Shown here one piece after another: positions 49,103 through 59,920 of a DNA stretch of 64,000 nucleotides. Position numbers and translations under genes: made by a program. The notes under the pieces are model-generated. The model had not been told where the DNA came from, did not search any database, and worked only from the letters and a program-made list of their open reading frames with translations. Origin of the DNA: Cerioporus squamosus (lineage: Eukaryota; Basidiomycota; Agaricomycetes; Polyporales; Polyporaceae); the NCBI GenBank assembly GCA_022592435.1, contig JABYQS010000016.1, forward strand, positions 186,001 through 250,000, written 5' to 3'. Each line of letters opens with the position of its first letter. Position 1 is the first letter of the stretch.

Positions 49103-50074
49103 CTAGTAAATCTGCCATCACACGTCAGCAAACCCGCCGCAACCACGCCATCTCGCGTCATATAGGCTCTCTACGCACCTCGTCAAACGGTCGTGTGTCA
49201 TTGAAGCAGCTCTCCCAGACTTCATTCACCGCCTTTTCCGCCGCGGCCTGGTCTGGACATGCCGGGTTGGCACGTACGGACAGCACGGCGCGGCGCCGCA
49301 CGCACTCCTGGTGAGAAAGGAAATACAAGTGTTAGTTGACAGCGCAACAATGCACATCCCTCCGCGAGACTGACCTGGTGCTGCTTCGAGAATGCGAAGA
49401 TGCCTCTCTGGATTTCCCGACCCCATCTGCAGTCTCCGCTTAGGCTGTTTGCCCGAATCTTCGCAGGCACGGAAGTAAGAACCAATGCACCGTCACCGCG
49501 TCCGGCCGGAGCATGGGGCACGACGCATCAATATGAAGCAGCAGCGCACGTACCTCGCTGCAGGCGTGATGCCGGAGGTTGTTCCAGTCAACTTTGAACT
49601 TGGCGTGGTCGTACATATGCACCAGTTCGTGCACAATTGTGTCTTCCATGTGGTTCTTGTTCAAAAATTTGCCTTGACAGAGGACGACTAGGCCTCCCTC
49701 GGGGCTGAACCCGCCTGATCGGGTCAAGTCGCACGGTGCACAGACGATGTCGTCCTCGGATACGTCGGCACCCGTCAGCTTGAGGTGCTTCATCATGAAA
49801 ACGACGGCGGGGCCTGTCAGACAGTGCGAGGTGACGGATAGCCTTAGTAGGATAGGAGGAACACGACGAAGACGAAGACACACTGATACTGACTGTATGT
49901 CATGAGCTCCCGCTTCCACTTCTCGCACTTTTTGTGGTGAGATGCCTCCATGTCAGCTGCCCGCTCCTCCTGCGTTCCCCCGAGACCGGTGATCATTGAG
50001 AACGTTCGCCGCCATCGTTCGAACGTTGCCTTGTCCTCGTTACTAGGCTCGGGCGTGCTGGAGTCGGCGCTCAT
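49103..50074 (-). CDS. ATP23: Atp23, mitochondrial inner-membrane metalloprotease and ATP synthase assembly factor
   Basis: Atp23 removes the presequence of mtDNA-encoded subunit 6 and helps build Fo. Five exons (49894-50074, 49554-49813, 49375-49458, 49179-49307, 49103-49111) sum to 663 nt, giving 220 aa. The zinc protease motif HELVHMYD (HExxH) is preceded by LSGD-type segments and followed by [30 protein letters not shown] and [12 protein letters not shown]. The last exon has only nine bases, adding Ile-Tyr-stop, so the protein ends FDEIY like its relatives; reading through the donor would give FDEVRREPI instead. Cysteines in the CAPCDLT segment and CVRR fit the known Cys-rich nature. It functions in the intermembrane space. 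Confidence 0.92.
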
Positions 50075-50337
50075 GGCGAGGTGGTGGCAAGAAGCAGCTT
50101 CGAGTTGAGCAGCTCCGGCGCGACACGCTCGCGTTCCGAGACCCTAACCCCAGACTCAGTCCAGGGTGCACTGGTAGGCAGCTCGTAAGCCGATGTAACA
50201 TTGTCAGTAAGTACATATATGCATACATAGGCATACATCGAGTAATCAAGACTGAATCAAGACTGTTGAGCAGATCCAAGCGTTCCGAAGCAATCCAAAT
50301 TGCAAGAGGGATCCTGGACGGAGGGTCCCGAAACTTA

Positions 50338-51589
50338 TCACAGCTTCGCTGGATTCTTCCAGACAGGCTTCCGTTTCTGTACGCACATAAGATCCTCAGT
50401 AAATACCTTGCGCTTTACGGGCACCGGCGCGCTGAGTGGCTTACCTCTACAAAGGCTCTCAGGCCCTCCTACACGCGGGATAACAGTATTAGAGACTCGG
50501 TGAGATCTCGACTACGGTAAGTCCTGGCGTACCTGGATGTTTTCGCTGACGAATGCTCGCTTGGACTCCTTCGACTTTATGTGGGCGACCACCACGTCTT
50601 CCACATTTCCATATTGGTTAGCTAGCAAGAGTGCCCGTTTCGTACTCTGCACGGAGTCCGGGCTGGAGTTCTGAGTTATTTCGGCAGCCCATGCCAAAGC
50701 CGTCGACAGAACGTCCTTCTCAGGCACGACTTTGTTGACACTGTGAAAGCAATGAGTAATGCTATTCGACGGTGTTTGACTGATGAACTCACAAACCAAA
50801 GCGAGTCGCTGCTTCTGCGGCAGAGATGGCTCTCCCGGTTAGCAGGAGCTCGCTTGCGAGCTAAGGTGGTGTCAGCATGAGTTGTCCCCGACAGCTCCTA
50901 TGCAACTTACCTGATGTCCAGCAATACGGGCCAACCTCGGCATGCCTTCCCCGAATGTCAGAAAATAATAGGCCGCAAACTTGAAGAATTAAACAGACCT
51001 CCTTGAATGGCGACGACACCGCGCCTGACTTCAGGGAGCGCGAGCTTCGCATCCTCACTTGCAATGACCAAGTCGCAGTTGAGGATAATCTCCATGCCAC
51101 CACCGTATGCGCCGCCATTTACGGCGGCGATGATGGGCTTCGCAGTGGTGAACCGCCTAGAGAGCGAGGCGAACCCATCGGTATTGCGTATGATGTCTTG
51201 TTGGTCCGCTTCGGCCCCACCACCTGCCTGCCTCTTGTTCCAGCTGAGCAGTCGGGAAGGGTCAGGACACAGCGAGAAGACTGTCTGGAAAGACTACTGA
51301 CGCGATCAAGTCTGCACCGGCGCAGAAGACCCGTCCCTCCCCTGTAAGCACTGCAATCCTGTCGGAAGTGTTATACCCCAGGAAGGTGTCAAGTCATGTT
51401 GAGGACTTCATACCATAAACTGGGCTCGTTGTCGAACCAATCGAGGACGTTCTTAATGTCCGTAGTCATGGTTGGCGTAACCGCATTCAGCGACTTGGGA
51501 CGATTGAACGTCAAGAGCATCACATGGTCTTGCGGGAAAGACACCTTAATCTCATCTGAGTGGGCCGGTGGTTGCAGTGTCTTCGACAT
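50338..51589 (-). CDS. Peroxisomal enoyl-CoA hydratase/isomerase
   Basis: Crotonase-fold enzymes hydrate or isomerise enoyl-CoA esters in beta-oxidation. The start used is the ATG at 51587-51589 (MSKTLQPPAH); an upstream in-frame start exists. The N-terminal part reads VMLLTFNRPKSLNAV, then IAVLTGEGRVFCAGADL (oxyanion hole) and KPIIAAVNGGAYGGGMEI with NCDLVIASEDAKLALPEV, as in the superfamily. The C-terminal helix region has NKVVPEKDVLSTALAWAAEI and SKESKRAFVSENIQEGLRAFVEKRKPVWKNPAKL. The last three residues are AKL, a peroxisomal targeting signal type 1. The final exon (KRKPVWKNPAKL) follows a short intron. Substrate chain length cannot be told. Confidence 0.88.
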
Positions 51590-52143
51590 CGTGTACCTGT
51601 GCAGAGCGCGTCGTTGCGTGTTGGTGGTCGAGGAGAGGGTCGGGCAACTCATGTAATGCGGGGTAAAGCAAACGCCCGGACCGGAGTCGGTTGAGTAGCC
51701 GGTAATCAATCGAATTCAACAGATCTAGAGGTCAGGCGAAGTACTTACTAGTGCTTACAGCGTGGTTAGCCTTTCGTCTAAGAGTCTTATTGCGGTAGTC
51801 GTGAGTCGCTGAGTATGTCTACGCTGTAGACGTGTTGCAGCTGGGGAAAGGTACAGGACCAGGGACCCACCCCGCCGTAGATGATCGCAAAAGGCAAGTG
51901 CGGGGTAAGGCCACGGCGCCACGCTGATGCCACGCGTCGGGGAGCGCGCCGCCGGATGCGATCACCCATGGTTGCAAGCGGCGTCCATGAACTCGGGACT
52001 TCCTGAACCCATCCATCTCTCGGGCTTGACATACTACCACGGGCAGCTCACGTTGATACCACAGACAGGAGGAACCCCTGAACGTGCATAGGACTCAGCT
52101 TGATTGGCCGCGCAAGAACGCGCAGACTACGACTTTCTTCATC
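51590..52143. other. Divergent promoter region between the hydratase and Sro7 genes
   Basis: About 550 bp. No gene is seen; a 5' leader of the Sro7 gene and the hydratase promoter lie here. A possible upstream ATG for the Sro7 frame exists at 52084, but the family start fits the one at 52144. Confidence 0.45.
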
Positions 52144-55100
52144 ATGTTCACTTCGCAAGCTGTCAAGGCTCTTCCAGATCTCTCGTTCGATGTATCTGGC
52201 TCTGTGGACTGGCAAGCTGGACCTCTCAGGACGGTCCATCGTCACCTTGACATCACCGCTATCGCCACAGAACCTACGACTGGTTTGTTTGCGGTCGGTG
52301 TGTGCTATTTGCCTTCTCCGTGCATGCAACACACGACTCACGTACGCGGTTACAGGAACGGCACATGGGCACATCTACCTGCATGGGTCGCCAGGTGTCG
52401 AGTGCGAACTAAAGCTTATAGATCCACCTGGTCTTCGCATCACGTTCCTGCAGTTCGCTGCTACCGCGTTCAAGCTGTTGGCCATCGGTATCGATACATT
52501 TGACTTGGTCAATTTGCTATCGCTTATTCTGATGTTGCATAGACGAGCACAATCGGTTGCATGTCTTCGATCTTGCCAGCGAGGGACGACCAAAATTGCA
52601 AAGGATCGCAGGTCTCGGTCATCCTGTGAAGTACTCACCACACGCCGTCCGGTTCGAAGTGATGTTTGACGGACGTTGACAGCGCACTGGTCACGTCGCC
52701 TTCACATACACATGTTCGTCGGTGGAACGCTTGAGATCTGCGCGACAATATTCACACCACCCGCAGGCCTTCATCGCTCTAGCCAACGGAGAAGTCAAAA
52801 CATACGACCTGCTTTGTCTCCGCATATCACAATATGTGATACCCAACCTATGGAAAATGCATGAAGAGATGTCTCTATCAAACAATTCGGGGGCACCCCT
52901 GTAGGTGTCCTTGTACTATACATTCCATTCAGGACAACAGGCGCTAACATTTGACAGAGACATGGTGGTCGACATGCTCATCCATCCACGGGATCTGAAT
53001 CTTCTGTTCGTGGCATATGAAGGTAGGACGGATCCGCATTCTATCAGAGGTCGTGTGATTGATCTTCGTATAGGTGGCGTCATCCTCCTGGACCTCGTAG
53101 GACTTCGCCTTGCAACACGATGTGCAGAAGCTGACAGATCCTTCATAGAAAGAGCAAAGGGCGGTTCGAACGTTTACGCTCACTCTTCCTCCCGGAGCAC
53201 CTGGAGGGACCGGATACCATGCCAAGGTATGCTTTGACAGGTCTGTGGTGTAGGAGCTCTACTGATTATCTTCGATCCTAGGATATACTGCAACCCCGTC
53301 ATCTGCAGGTTACGACACTGGCTATTCATCCATCGGGCCATCTGCTTGCTGTGGGCTACGTGGATGGTACTATAGGCTTCTGGTCTCTTGAAGACGAGGA
53401 CAAACCACTCACGTTGAGAACGATCGACAGTCCGGAGGAAGAAGACCTGAGTACAGTCGACACAGCTAAGCTCGAGTCGCTCATAGCAGCCGCGCACCAA
53501 CACCCACCAGAACCACCGCGAGAACCCATTTTCAAGCTCGCTTGGAGCGGCTTCCCCAACTCGGCTGACCCTCGCGGAGGCGACACGGTCCTAACAGTCC
53601 TTGGCGGGATTACCATCGACTCACCTCCTTGCGTGATAACCCTCCTCTTGCCGCCCCTCCAACCTCCAGCAACCCCCACTCCTACGTCTCCAAAAGGCCA
53701 ACCGACTATGCCCTTCCTGTATCCTGAGACCCGCGCGGCTCTTTGTGCTTCGCTCTCCGTCAGAAACGTGTACACCTACGGTGCCCCAGGAACCGTGCAA
53801 GATTTCTTGCTCTTCCCGCGATCTAGCCCTCATTTCTCCGGAACATACGACCCCAGCGCGATTCTCGTCGTCTCGGAGTCGGATGCGCCGGACGCTCGGG
53901 TGTGCGAAGCATTTGAGTTCCCGCCTCCTGCATTTGCGGAATCTTCCAAACCTCCAGCACGCACGGACGCTCCTCTCAAGTCGCCTGTTCCGGAAGGAGA
54001 CGGGCTTGAGCCCGATGACGCTCTGGAAGACGAACTTGAGATGACCTTGCAGTCCATGGCCATGTCTGACGATCCTTCGCCTGCGAGGCTGCCGCCCGCC
54101 CTCTGGAACGTGCTAGGAGAGTACATCATCAAAGTCGACAAGCATTCATATGACACGCTCGTCAGGGACAAGCTCGGGAATATTGATGGTGAGGTACCTT
54201 TCCCAATCAAAGGTGGCCTTGCTTGGGCCGAGGATTCTGAGGGACTCGCTAAGTACACCAAGGTAGGCGGAGTTTCACTCGCCTCCAATCAGTATTGTAC
54301 TTACGCCATTATAGCAACAACCGAACAGGATCCTCATCTCGCATCTCCGGAATCTAACCATCCACTTCCTTGACTTGAGCTCTCAGTTGCTCAACGGCAC
54401 CAGCCCCGAAGCCCCACTAGCCACGAGCTTCCCATCTCCGATCCCGCGCTTGACTATCGAATTGGCTCCCATCCTGATTGACCCTTCTCTCGGTCTGACA
54501 GGGAGCACAGATTACGACCCACGGCTGGCCAAGCAGCGCATCCACGCGGTCCACTTCGCCCCGGAGTCGCTCGAATGCGTCACGGTCCTGCGAAGCGGAG
54601 CAGTGATCTTGCATCGAATTGATGTGCCCGCGGACGCAGCGAGCTTCGGGCAGCAAACGCTTCCGGACGAAGAGCTGGTCTCCCTGTCCCACCTTCGTGC
54701 ACGCAAAGGTCTGCGATACAGCCCGGTATTTGCCATCAGGCCGAGCGCAGCCCGAGGGCAGGTCACCAGCTGTGCGCTCTCGGACGTGGGGTTTCTCGCG
54801 GTCGCGTACGCATCCGGACTGCTGCTCATCATTGACTTGCGGGGACCTCGTGTTCTGCTGCGAAGTACCTCGCGCCCTCATGGAGGCTCGAGCTTCCTGC
54901 ACCGACACTCGGAATCTGAGCCCATCCAGCGATTGACCTGGGCTTGCTGTAAGCTATCAACTGGTGAGTGTACTGTTTCTGTGTTCTCACTTGACGCTGA
55001 TGCGATACCCTGGCCAGATGCTCAGCACCAGATGAGGCTCCTCTGCACCGCTGATTCTGGACAAACAACCATTTACAATCTCAAGTACGGTGCGCAGAGC

Positions 55101-56388
55101 ACTTGGTCCGTCGATCCGCATCCTATGGCTGCCGAAGCCTCTCCCAATCCGGTCTCCGGAGCTCCTTCGTCCTCGACGCCAAGAAGGGCTACCCATTGCG
55201 GGCAGATAGGAAGGGCCTTGCGTCTGTCCTGCAGCCCGGGCAAGCCGCAGATTCGTCCACCAAGTGCATTTGGGTGTCCGCGGGGGCGAAGGGCGCGCGA
55301 TGCATGCTCAATGTGAACGGTGAGCGCGTTGCCAGGACAGAGTGGGGCAGCAAAGTGGGCACCGTCGTGCACGTTGAGGTCGTGGGGCATCTCGGTGCGT
55401 ATGATCATCAATATCTGTGTCATGCTCCCTGACGTTAAGCACCTCGCCGCATTCGAACCCGCTTTAGACTCGTATGCACTGGTTGCATACACAAGCCTCG
55501 GGCTGGCGCTGGTATACTCCCTTCCGCACCTCGAGCAAATCACCACGCTCGAACTCCATCCGGCCGGGCTCTCCCTCTCCGAGTGAGTGCTTCTATATCC
55601 GAACGTAGCTTCATAGCACTTACACCAGACACGAGCCCTCCGCGCACCGAGGAATCCGGCGACTACATCGTGCACAACACCTTCCCGGTGCCTTCCGGCT
55701 CATCTACGCGCCTCATCTCTAGTACCGAGCTCCACACTCTGTTCATCAACAGGCGGGCAGGGCTCTACGCACCTCCGCTCGTCAACCTCGCACACGGCCG
55801 TGGGGCGGTCCCTGCGCAGCCTCAGCCTGTCTCACTCGGACCGGCGTCGGTGATGGGATCCGTTCTGGGCTACCTCGGTTCTTTGAGCATAACTAGCGCA
55901 GGTGACCAAATCGATGCCTTGCGTGAGTTCCGTCCAGTATAATGTTGGCTGCTCATACTGACGAGCTTGCGTTAGTCGCCGGCCCGGACAGACCTATCCC
56001 CAAACCTCCCAGCATGCCAGTTCGTCCGATGGTGCAAAGCGCGGAGACCGGTGCTGGCGCATCGTCTGACCCTTCACAGAGTTCGGTGTCTGCCACGGCA
56101 GCAGGGATGTCTGCAGGTGTCGGCGATTTGTACAACCGCCTCGGAACAGCTATCACGGAGCGAGGGTATGTCGCTTGATTACCCCGAAGTTTCCTGAACT
56201 GAATTAAACCCAGAGAAATGCTGGGAGACCTTCAAGAGAGCCTGGATCATTTGGGACAAGGAAGCAAGAACATGGTAGCGCAGGTAAATCGGGACTGCTT
56301 AAGTAGCACGACGTCTTACTGATCGTATTCGCCACAGGCTAAGCGACTAGCTGCTCAGCAAACCGCGAAGGGCTGGTTTGGCTTCTGA
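52144..56388 (+). CDS. SRO7: Sro7/tomosyn/Lgl family WD40 protein with R-SNARE-like end
   Basis: Sro7-type proteins bind the plasma-membrane t-SNARE Sec9 and Rab Sec4 to control exocytosis. Start MFTSQAVKALPDLSFD leads to the WD40 repeats: DWQAGPLRTVHRHLDITAIA.EP.TGLFAVG, YLHGSPGVE, NRLHVFDLAS, ALANGEVKTYDLLCLR, HPRDLNLLFVAYEG, then the conserved lethal-giant-larvae segment RTFTLTLPPGAPGGTGYHAK, LAIHPSGHLLAVGYVDGTIGFWSLED. The Lgl C-terminal region has VLRSGAVILHRI, VGFLAVAYASGLLLIIDLRGP and PHLEQITTLELHPAG. The last exons encode a coiled-coil R-SNARE-like tail (LYNRLGTAITERGEMLGDLQ, SKNMVAQAKRLAAQQTAKGW). More than twelve exons, some joins made by phase. Confidence 0.9.
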
Positions 56389-56544
56389 TCGTGATAAACT
56401 CGGTATACGCATGTACTATATGCCACTCATATTTCTTGCTATCGATGTGAACGCCTTGTTTGATACTGATACAATGCACGGTACAGCTACATGGCGACAA
56501 TGAATACTCTATCGTACACAACCGTACAAATATCCACAATTACA

Positions 56545-57435
56545 TCAATCCTTCTTCGGAGGCTCCTGACCGACAAAGAGACCGGTGAAGCCAGCGGTGG
56601 CCTTCTTCCTCTGCTCGTTGAGCATCCCGAAGAAACCATCCTCCCGGTTCGTCTCGCGACGGTGGTCCCACTCCTCGGTATGACGGATAACCTGATGTTT
56701 GTCGTTCGTCTCGAGGGTGAGGAGCGAATTCACAACCTGCAACGAGAAGCAAGCCACATCAATCGTCAACTCGCACGCCTAGAAAGGTTACTAGACACGC
56801 ATACCTTGGTCGGCTCGCCCTTGGGGTCGCGATAGTAGGCGACGTCCTGGTCGATGAGGATCTTGCTCTTCGGGACGGAAGGCGGATTCTCGAGCAAGCG
56901 GAACGACGGGATATCCGCGCGCGGGAACAACTACAGGTCGGGCTGGTCAACGACATGATGACTGGCTATATGCGCATAACTCACCTTCGCGAGGCCGTTG
57001 AATTGAGAGCGAATGGCCTTAATGCCTTCGGCGATGCCGATGGGGTCGTGGAAGACCGCCTCGGGCGCATATATCTCGTAGGTGCGCTGGAATATGTTTC
57101 ATCTTGATCTCTCATGCAATCAACAGCGATGAGATGACCTACGTCGGTCGGCTTAGAAGTATAGAGCTTCGGGGAGGAACATATTGAGTTTTAGGATGAT
57201 TGCGAGCAGCGAACCCGGCACAGACCTCTTTGATGCCTTGGAGGACCTTCTCCTCATGAGCCTCGGGCTGGCGTTCGCGAAGACCCTTCGTCTCGTTTGC
57301 AGACAGACCGGAGGCGTTCTTGGCATTTGGGTCGCTGGAAGGCATGTTGAGGCGTGTCGAGGCGGCGAACTGGCGGACGGTCGAGTGTCTGGGACAGCTC
57401 ACGAGGGTGCGAGAGAACGGGCGGAGGGGAAACAT
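56545..57435 (-). CDS. NTF2/SnoaL-like fold protein, possibly mitochondrial
   Basis: The frame starts MFPLRPFSRTLVSCPRHSTVRQF, a basic Ser/Arg-rich leader like a mitochondrial presequence; a second methionine (57343-57345, MPSSDPNAK) would give a shorter cytosolic form. The next exons include a 24-nt exon (57143-57166, LYTSKPTD), then TYEIYAPEAVFHDPIGIAEGI, QFNGLAKLFPRADIPSF, ILIDQDVAYYRDP and KHQVIRHTEEWDHRRE. The pattern Y.....F.DP and I..H.EEW is typical of SnoaL-like/NTF2-like domain proteins of fungi, whose biochemical role is not known to me. It ends EPPKKD with a TGA at 56545. A TATA-like element (57459-57467) lies only about 25 bp upstream of the first ATG. Confidence 0.75.
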
Positions 57436-57458
57436 TGGCGGAAGGACACCATGACTGC

Positions 57459-57467
57459 TTTATATAT
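57459..57467 (-). promoter_or_regulatory. TATA-like element close to the first ATG of the NTF2-like gene
   Basis: The minus strand reads GATATATAAA. At about 25 bp upstream of the first ATG it would put a normal transcription start near or past that ATG, favouring the methionine at 57345. Confidence 0.3.
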
Positions 57468-57854
57468 CGGAGGGGGAGAAGCACACTCAGGGAAGGCTCA
57501 TGACGCACTTCGGGCAGCGATCGACCATCGCGCGTCACTACAGATGCGTTCCCGACGCGTCCATCAGGTGGGCGTGTATCGAAAGCACCAAACGCTCACG
57601 TGAAGCATACGGCTTGCTCGCTCGAGTTCTGCATCGACAACGAGCCCATATACAGCTACGCTCCAATCCTATGCAATACATGTTAGACCGGCATGACGCT
57701 AGACAGCCCTCCGTGTCACAATCTGACTACAATCCACAAACCGGGAGATACAAAGTGGGAAAGCTATGGAGACATTACGCGACGTCCGAGGAGTTACGGA
57801 TTGTGCACGAAAGGTGTGTAGGCGCGATAGGACGCACCAGCAGATACTCGAAGC

Positions 57855-59631
57855 TCAGTCTACTTGATTTCCCCAACCTCCAGGGATGTCGTAGTCGTCT
57901 TGGTCGCGTCGCGCCGACGATTGCCCTGAACCAGTCGTGTTGTTAGTCTGTTCGTGGCCCTGGCTGGAAGTAGTGGTGCCAGCGTTCCCACCACCACTGC
58001 TACTTGAAGCGAGGCCGCCATGACCAGAGAACAGGTTGAACACATTGGACAGAATGCTCGCGCCCCCGCCGTTTCCACCACCAGACGAGGGACTACCGGA
58101 TCGGTTCGAACCTGACGGCGGGGGACCGGGACCAGGGGCTTGCGCACCGGGTTGAGGGACCAGCTGGTATCTATGATATCCATATCAGCGGCTGGGAACG
58201 CGTGTGTGGAAGTCATGATAACCGACCTGCACACAGGACATGTACCACTGGTCTTCAGCCACGGCAAGATGCAAGGTTCATGGAAGGGATGCTGGCAGGG
58301 GAGAGTGATGACGATTTGTTCGTCTGGGTCCTCCGTCCCCAGGGCAAACTGATCCTTGCACACTGCACAGTCCTTCTCCAGTAGAGGCGCTGGATGCGCG
58401 TGAGAAGGAGAGCGAAGTGATTGTAACGACCAAACGAAGACCTACAGCCTTGTTCCAAAACCTCTCGGGGCAGCTTCTCTATGACTTCCTCTGTAGCTGG
58501 GACTGGTTGGTGTGCGTTGCTGTTCTCCATGATCTGGGAGATAATCTGATCGAGGGCTGCACGAATTGGTGAACAAGTGTCCCCTCATTGTCAATCCCGT
58601 CCAAACGTACCTTCTTGGTTGAACACATAGTCACCCCATCTTCCGGGCTCCGTCCCACCACCAGGTGCCCCGCCGGGTCCAAACATACCACCCAATAGCT
58701 CCGCGAATGGATCGCCGCCGCGTCCTGGGCCCATGAGTGTGAGCAGGTATTGTGCCAGCAACGGCCCTGCGATATTTGGTGGGCCCTGCTGAGTTCCATC
58801 GGCATTCCGTGGCGGAGCGAAGCTAGAATACGAGGGTCAAGCCACGGTCACTGCAGCAGCACGGCCGAATCTTACTCGGATAGCCTAGGAACACCGTCGC
58901 CGGAAGTGCGAGTAGGAGGACTGTTTCCAAAGACGAAGGTTCGTGTCTGGCCTCCCGGAGTGCTAGCCCGCTCTATCCGGATCGTAAACGCGTTGTTGCG
59001 TCCCTAAAGAGGGATGAGCAGATGGGATCAGACCGTAAGAGCGCTGATTCGTACCGTAGTATGTACCTGCGGTGCGTTGGATGGTGTATTCCCTTCACCA
59101 CTCATCGATCTCCGTGCTTGGGTGTCAGACGGAGCCTCACTGGTGCTCGCCGTCTGTGCGGCAGGCGGAGTTGGAGGGACGCCTCGGAGGATGGTGCGAA
59201 GCCCGGCTGTAGCACGGTCGGCGATGCGGGACGCGAGCAAACGAAGGACCGCCGCACCTAAAAAGGTATCCATCTCTCCTGGTAAAGGCCCGTCGTCCCA
59301 TTGACCGCCCTCGGCTAGCTGGAACTCTCGGGGATCATCCGCAGGGTTCTCTATCTGCATCGTCGGGATAGCTGTGGCTGGAACCTGGATGGAGGAGCAA
59401 CAACGCGACGCACCTTCTCCACAAACGTTCCATTACATGATGCGCAGTGTGGATCCGGAACCTGCATGGAATGGTCAGCTAGACGGAGCGAGATGAGTGC
59501 AGCTTGAGCGGGGACGCACCATCAGTGGCCTCATCTCCGCATGGCACTGGGACGCCGTTCAGTAACGCAGAGCAAGTAGGTATAGACATACTCGCCTCAT
59601 GGCAGTACCACAAGGGTTCCCTACTAGACAT
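57855..59631 (-). CDS. RING-type E3 ubiquitin ligase of the RNF126/RNF115 family
   Basis: These ligases act in protein quality control and endosomal sorting. Start ATG at 59629-59631. The N-terminal zinc ribbon is spread over small exons: WYCHE|CHAEMRPLM|VPDPHCASCNGTFVEK (exons 59596-59631, 59520-59546, 59414-59461). A disordered middle follows, then the conserved GDYVFNQEALDQIISQIME and QPVPATEEVIEKLPR, then the C3H2C3 RING: CAVCKDQF, LPCQHPFHEPCILPWLKTSGTCPVCR. A Gly/Ser-rich tail ends DYDIPGGWGNQVD. The first intron (59547-59595) must use a GC donor (GAG|GCGAGT) to keep CHEC in frame. It is head-to-head with the MSC7 gene across 290 bp. The order zinc ribbon plus C-terminal RING matches the human RNF126 layout. 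Confidence 0.9.
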
Positions 59632-59920
59632 GGCGGGTAGTAGTCAGAAACAGCAAGGGATGGTGGTTGGAAGGAGAGCCTGAGCTGAGCTGAGACACGG
59701 CCAATGACGTCGAGGCGCTGTAACTGCCAATCGCGATCTCAGCCACCGGGAGCAAATACGGCGCAACAACGCGGCCACGCGAGCAATAGACTCGTGCGAC
59801 AATTGGGATCACAGACTCGATTGTCCCGGGCGGTTGTTTTCCGAACCAGCTCGCCGCGTCCGCTCGACTCGAGGTTGCTTCTCTCCCCTCCGCGCACGCG
59901 TGTGCACCCCCCGCGACACC

